NCBI GenBank assembly: GCA_003647765.1
Contig: QMNM01000080.1
Coordinates: 1-6,858 of the forward strand
Length of the DNA: 6,858 bases
Direction of reading: 5' to 3'
Origin: Candidatus Cloacimonadota bacterium
Lineage (GTDB): Bacteria; Cloacimonadota; Cloacimonadia; JGIOTU-2; B8-G9
Positions 4,165-6,858 of this stretch are shown here, piece by piece. Position numbers and translations under genes: made by a program. The first letter of the stretch is position 1. Every line of letters begins with the position of its first letter. The notes below the pieces were generated by a model. It was not told the DNA's origin and made no database searches. It saw only the letters and a list, made by a program, of their open reading frames with translations.

Positions 4165-6825
4165 ATGAAAAAAGAGATAATCTCAATGGATGGCAATACT
4201 GCTGCATCTTATGTAGCTTATGCATTTAGCGAAGTAGCTGCTATCTATCCAATTACACCATCTTCACCAATGGGAGAGCTTGCTGATGCCTGGGCAGCAC
4301 AAGGAAGGAAAAATATATTCGGTCAAACAGTTGATGTAATAGAAATGCAGTCAGAAGGAGGAGCTTCTGGAGCTGTTCATGGTGCGCTTTCAGCAGGTGC
4401 TTTAACAACTACTTTCACTGCTTCACAAGGTCTAATGTTGATGCTACCCAATATGCACAAAATCGCAGGAGAGATGCTTCCAACAGTGTTCCATGTTGCT
4501 GCTCGTTCACTTGCCTGTCAGTCATTATCAATTTTCGGAGACCATTCTGATGTAATGTCAGCAAGGAACACAGGTTTTGGTTTAGTTGCTGCTGGTTCAA
4601 TTCAGGAAATTATGGATCTTGCTGTTATTTCTCATCTTGCAACCTTGAAATCAAAAGTGCCGTTCCTCAATTTCTTTGACGGTTTCAGAAGTTCGCACGA
4701 AATTCAAAAAATTGAAGCTATACCTTATGATGTAATGGCTGAACTGCTTGAAATGGAATATGTGGAGGATTTCCGCAATCGTGCAATGAGACCTGATAAA
4801 CCAGTTCTTAAAGTGGGTGCTCAAAATCCTGATGTCTATTTTCAATGCAGAGAAACAGTGAACAAATACTATCTTGTTACTCCACAAATCGTCCAGGAAT
4901 ATATGGACAAATTTGCAGATAAAATCGGAAGAAGATACAATCTCTTTGACTATGTGGGCGTGCCTGATGCTGAAAAGATTATTGTATCAATGGGCACATC
5001 CACAGAAACAATAGAAGAAACTGTAAATTATCTCAATAAGAAAGGTGAAAAAGTTGGTGCAATAAAAGTGCGACTTTATCGTCCGTTCTCTGCAAAAGCA
5101 TTCGTTTCAGCCATTCCTGATACAGTAAAGAAGATCGCTGTCCTTGACAGAACAAAAGAGCCCGGCTCTCTCGGAGAACCGCTTTACCTTGATGTTGCTG
5201 TTGCACTTTCCGAAAAGAATATCAAAGTCATTGGCGGTAGATATGGTCTCTCATCAAAAGAATTTACACCAACAATGGTTAAAGCTGTATATGACCATCT
5301 TGACGGAAAATGCACACATGGATTTACAGTCGGTATAACTGACGATGTTACTGGCACATCAGTAGAACCTGTTGAAGAAATTGATGCTGAACAGGAAGGC
5401 ATCATTCGTTGTAAATTCTGGGGATACGGCTCTGATGGAACTGTTGGTGCGAATAAGAACTCAATCAAAATCATCGGCAACAACACAGACCTTTATGTTC
5501 AAGGATATTTTGAGTATGATTCAAAGAAATCAGGTGGTGTTACAATTTCTCATCTAAGATTTGGGAAAAATAAAATCCAATCACAATATCTTCTTAATAA
5601 TGTGGACTTTGTCGCACTTCATAAGTCATCGTATATTGGGCGATTTGATATTCTAAAAGGTATCACAAAACGCGGAACTTTTCTTTTGAATTCCAATTGG
5701 AAAGCAGAAGAGGTTTTTGAAAATCTGACAGAGGATATGCAAAAAATTATAATTGATAAGCATATCAAAGTTTATAATATTGATGCTCTTAAAATAGCAC
5801 AGGAAGTTGGACTTGGAGAGCGAATAAATACGGTTATGCAAGTAGCATTTTTCAAGATTTCAGGAGTATTGCCAGAAGAGAAAGCGATTCGGTTGATTAA
5901 AGATTACATCAAAAAGACATTTGAGAAAAAAGGCAAAGAAGTTGTTGAAATGAACTGGCGAGCTGTTGATAGAGCGGTTTCTGCTATTGAGGAAGTTCCA
6001 ATTCCTACTGAGCTTGTGGGAATCAAATCTGCATCAATTCCAAAACTAATTCCTGATAATGCAAATGAATTCACAAAAAATGTTATTGAACCAATTATGC
6101 ATCTTAAAGGGAACGAAATTCCAGTATCAAACCTGCCTTATGATGGACAAATTCCAACAGGGACAAGCAGATTAGAAAAGCGTGGAGTTGCTCCACAAGT
6201 GCCTAAATGGATTCCAGAAAACTGTACCCAATGTAATCAATGTTCATTCATCTGTCCTCATTCAGCGATTCGTGCAAAACAGATAGACCAAAAAGATTTA
6301 GAGGATGCACCTGATGGCTTTGTTACGCTTAAATCAAATACAAAGAATAATAGAGACCTTAGATATCGTGTTCAGGTTTATATTGAAGATTGTGTAGGAT
6401 GTGGAAACTGTGCCAATGTATGTCCGGCTAAAGAAAAAGCATTAGTTATGGTGCCTCTTGAACATGCTCGTGCAGATGGCGAAACAGAAAAAGCCGTATT
6501 CTTTGACAGTCTTCCTGATAATGTGTTAGATGGTATAAAAAAAGAGACAGTAAAAGGTAGTCAGTTCCTTGTGCCATATTTTGAGTTCAGTGGTGCTTGT
6601 GCTGGTTGTGGTGAAACTCCTTATGTAATATTGGCTACACGACTATTTGGCGATAGAATGATAATTGCTAATGCAACAGGTTGTTCATCAATTTATGGTG
6701 GAACTTTCCCGACAGTTCCGTATTGTAAGAATAAACAAGGTGTTGGACCAACCTGGGCAAATTCATTATTTGAAGATAATGCAGAATATGGACTTGGGAT
6801 GCGTCTCGCAATTGATGCAAATTGA
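4165..6825 (+). CDS. nifJ: Pyruvate:ferredoxin (flavodoxin) oxidoreductase, interrupted by an in-frame TGA after codon 886
   Basis: The single-chain enzyme oxidises pyruvate with CoA to acetyl-CoA and CO2, passing electrons to ferredoxin or flavodoxin in the cytosol. Domain I has YPITPSSPMGE with Thr31, Glu64 and Arg114, positions matching pyruvate/TPP-site residues of the Desulfovibrio africanus enzyme. The gamma-type domain begins near residue 416 (FWGYGSDGTVGANK). The ferredoxin-like domain carries two CxxCxxCxxxCP sets, Cys687/690/693/697 and Cys743/746/749/753. Domain VI starts GACAGCGETPY with Cys812 and Cys815, then Cys840 in ATGCSS. Family members run to about 1,170-1,200 residues; here TGA stops the frame after MRLAIDAN, yet the downstream frame still reads like nifJ. 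The truncated product lacks the fourth proximal-cluster Cys (near 1071 in D. africanus) and the Mg-TPP region, so it should be inactive alone. The start is backed by AGAGGTG five bases upstream. Identity is certain; functional status is not. Confidence 0.95.
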   Translation: MKKEIISMDGNTAASYVAYAFSEVAAIYPITPSSPMGELADAWAAQGRKNIFGQTVDVIEMQSEGGASGAVHGALSAGALTTTFTASQGLMLMLPNMHKIAGEMLPTVFHVAARSLACQSLSIFGDHSDVMSARNTGFGLVAAGSIQEIMDLAVISHLATLKSKVPFLNFFDGFRSSHEIQKIEAIPYDVMAELLEMEYVEDFRNRAMRPDKPVLKVGAQNPDVYFQCRETVNKYYLVTPQIVQEYMDKFADKIGRRYNLFDYVGVPDAEKIIVSMGTSTETIEETVNYLNKKGEKVGAIKVRLYRPFSAKAFVSAIPDTVKKIAVLDRTKEPGSLGEPLYLDVAVALSEKNIKVIGGRYGLSSKEFTPTMVKAVYDHLDGKCTHGFTVGITDDVTGTSVEPVEEIDAEQEGIIRCKFWGYGSDGTVGANKNSIKIIGNNTDLYVQGYFEYDSKKSGGVTISHLRFGKNKIQSQYLLNNVDFVALHKSSYIGRFDILKGITKRGTFLLNSNWKAEEVFENLTEDMQKIIIDKHIKVYNIDALKIAQEVGLGERINTVMQVAFFKISGVLPEEKAIRLIKDYIKKTFEKKGKEVVEMNWRAVDRAVSAIEEVPIPTELVGIKSASIPKLIPDNANEFTKNVIEPIMHLKGNEIPVSNLPYDGQIPTGTSRLEKRGVAPQVPKWIPENCTQCNQCSFICPHSAIRAKQIDQKDLEDAPDGFVTLKSNTKNNRDLRYRVQVYIEDCVGCGNCANVCPAKEKALVMVPLEHARADGETEKAVFFDSLPDNVLDGIKKETVKGSQFLVPYFEFSGACAGCGETPYVILATRLFGDRMIIANATGCSSIYGGTFPTVPYCKNKQGVGPTWANSLFEDNAEYGLGMRLAIDAN

Positions 6826-6858
6826 AAACAGTTGAGGTATAATATAGATAAGCTTCTA
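6826..6858 (+). pseudogene. nifJ: Continuation of the nifJ frame after the in-frame TGA, cut by the window end
   Basis: Translating past the TGA in the same frame gives KQLRYNIDKLL, with no further stop before the window ends. Intact family members have after the GMxLA motif a stretch like DxxRxxLxxxIxxL, so these eleven codons look like the true continuation of domain VI. The stop falls where an Arg is common, and CGA to TGA is one transition. No start codon or ribosome site is evident here, so a separate downstream ORF is unlikely to begin within these bases. Confidence 0.6.

Noticed and set aside
5184-5486. 100-codon minus-strand frame and overlapping plus-strand frames inside nifJ
   Set aside because: They are embedded in a strongly conserved gene in its proper frame and have no recognisable domain or ribosome site.
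6823-6825. TGA recoded as a sense codon (alternative genetic code or selenocysteine) in nifJ
   Set aside because: No other in-frame TGA occurs in more than 2,000 codons of the window and Trp is written TGG, so reassignment is unsupported. The aligned position is typically Arg rather than Cys or Trp, and no convincing SECIS-like hairpin follows in the bases available. The TGA ending the glycosyltransferase gene does not help decide, because a TAG follows one codon later.

Overview
The window is AT-rich (roughly one third G+C by eye) bacterial chromosome with all recognisable genes on the + strand. The likely source is an uncultured anaerobe of the FCB side of the tree (Cloacimonadota, Marinimicrobia, Ignavibacteria or WOR-3-like). 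The clues are a C-terminal FlgD/Por-type sorting domain with the NYPNPF motif, a glycosyltransferase family 9 enzyme implying a Gram-negative LPS-type envelope, and a single-chain pyruvate:ferredoxin oxidoreductase typical of anaerobic metabolism. The phylum is an inference from family content, not a database match.

Layout: (1) 1-365, the 3' end of a secreted or surface protein carrying a C-terminal sorting/Ig-like domain. (2) 366-639, a repeat-rich spacer with a 9-bp hairpin, a duplicated 10-mer, a 16-bp inverted repeat and a possible 18-codon leader ORF. (3) 640-1965, a LYS9-type saccharopine reductase, followed by a perfect 13-bp hairpin. (4) 2054-3100 and 3093-3572, a GT9 heptosyltransferase-like gene overlapped by a ComEB-type dCMP deaminase gene. 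(5) 3633-4058, a receiver-only response regulator with a TTG start. (6) 4059-4164, a spacer with a hairpin resembling the end of an IS200/IS605-type element nested in an outer inverted repeat. (7) 4165-6825, most of nifJ, interrupted by an in-frame TGA after codon 886, with recognisable reading frame continuing to the window edge.

The genes do not form one pathway. Amino-acid metabolism (saccharopine reductase), envelope glycan assembly (GT9), pyrimidine nucleotide supply (dCMP deaminase), signalling (receiver) and central carbon/electron metabolism (PFOR) sit side by side. Only the GT9/dCMP deaminase pair is clearly co-transcribed, through an 8-bp overlap. The most notable observations are the in-frame stop in nifJ, where the missing part would carry the fourth proximal-cluster cysteine and the Mg-TPP site, and the structured spacers that look like decayed mobile or repetitive elements. 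I see no CRISPR array, tRNA or rRNA, and no convincing new multi-gene system.
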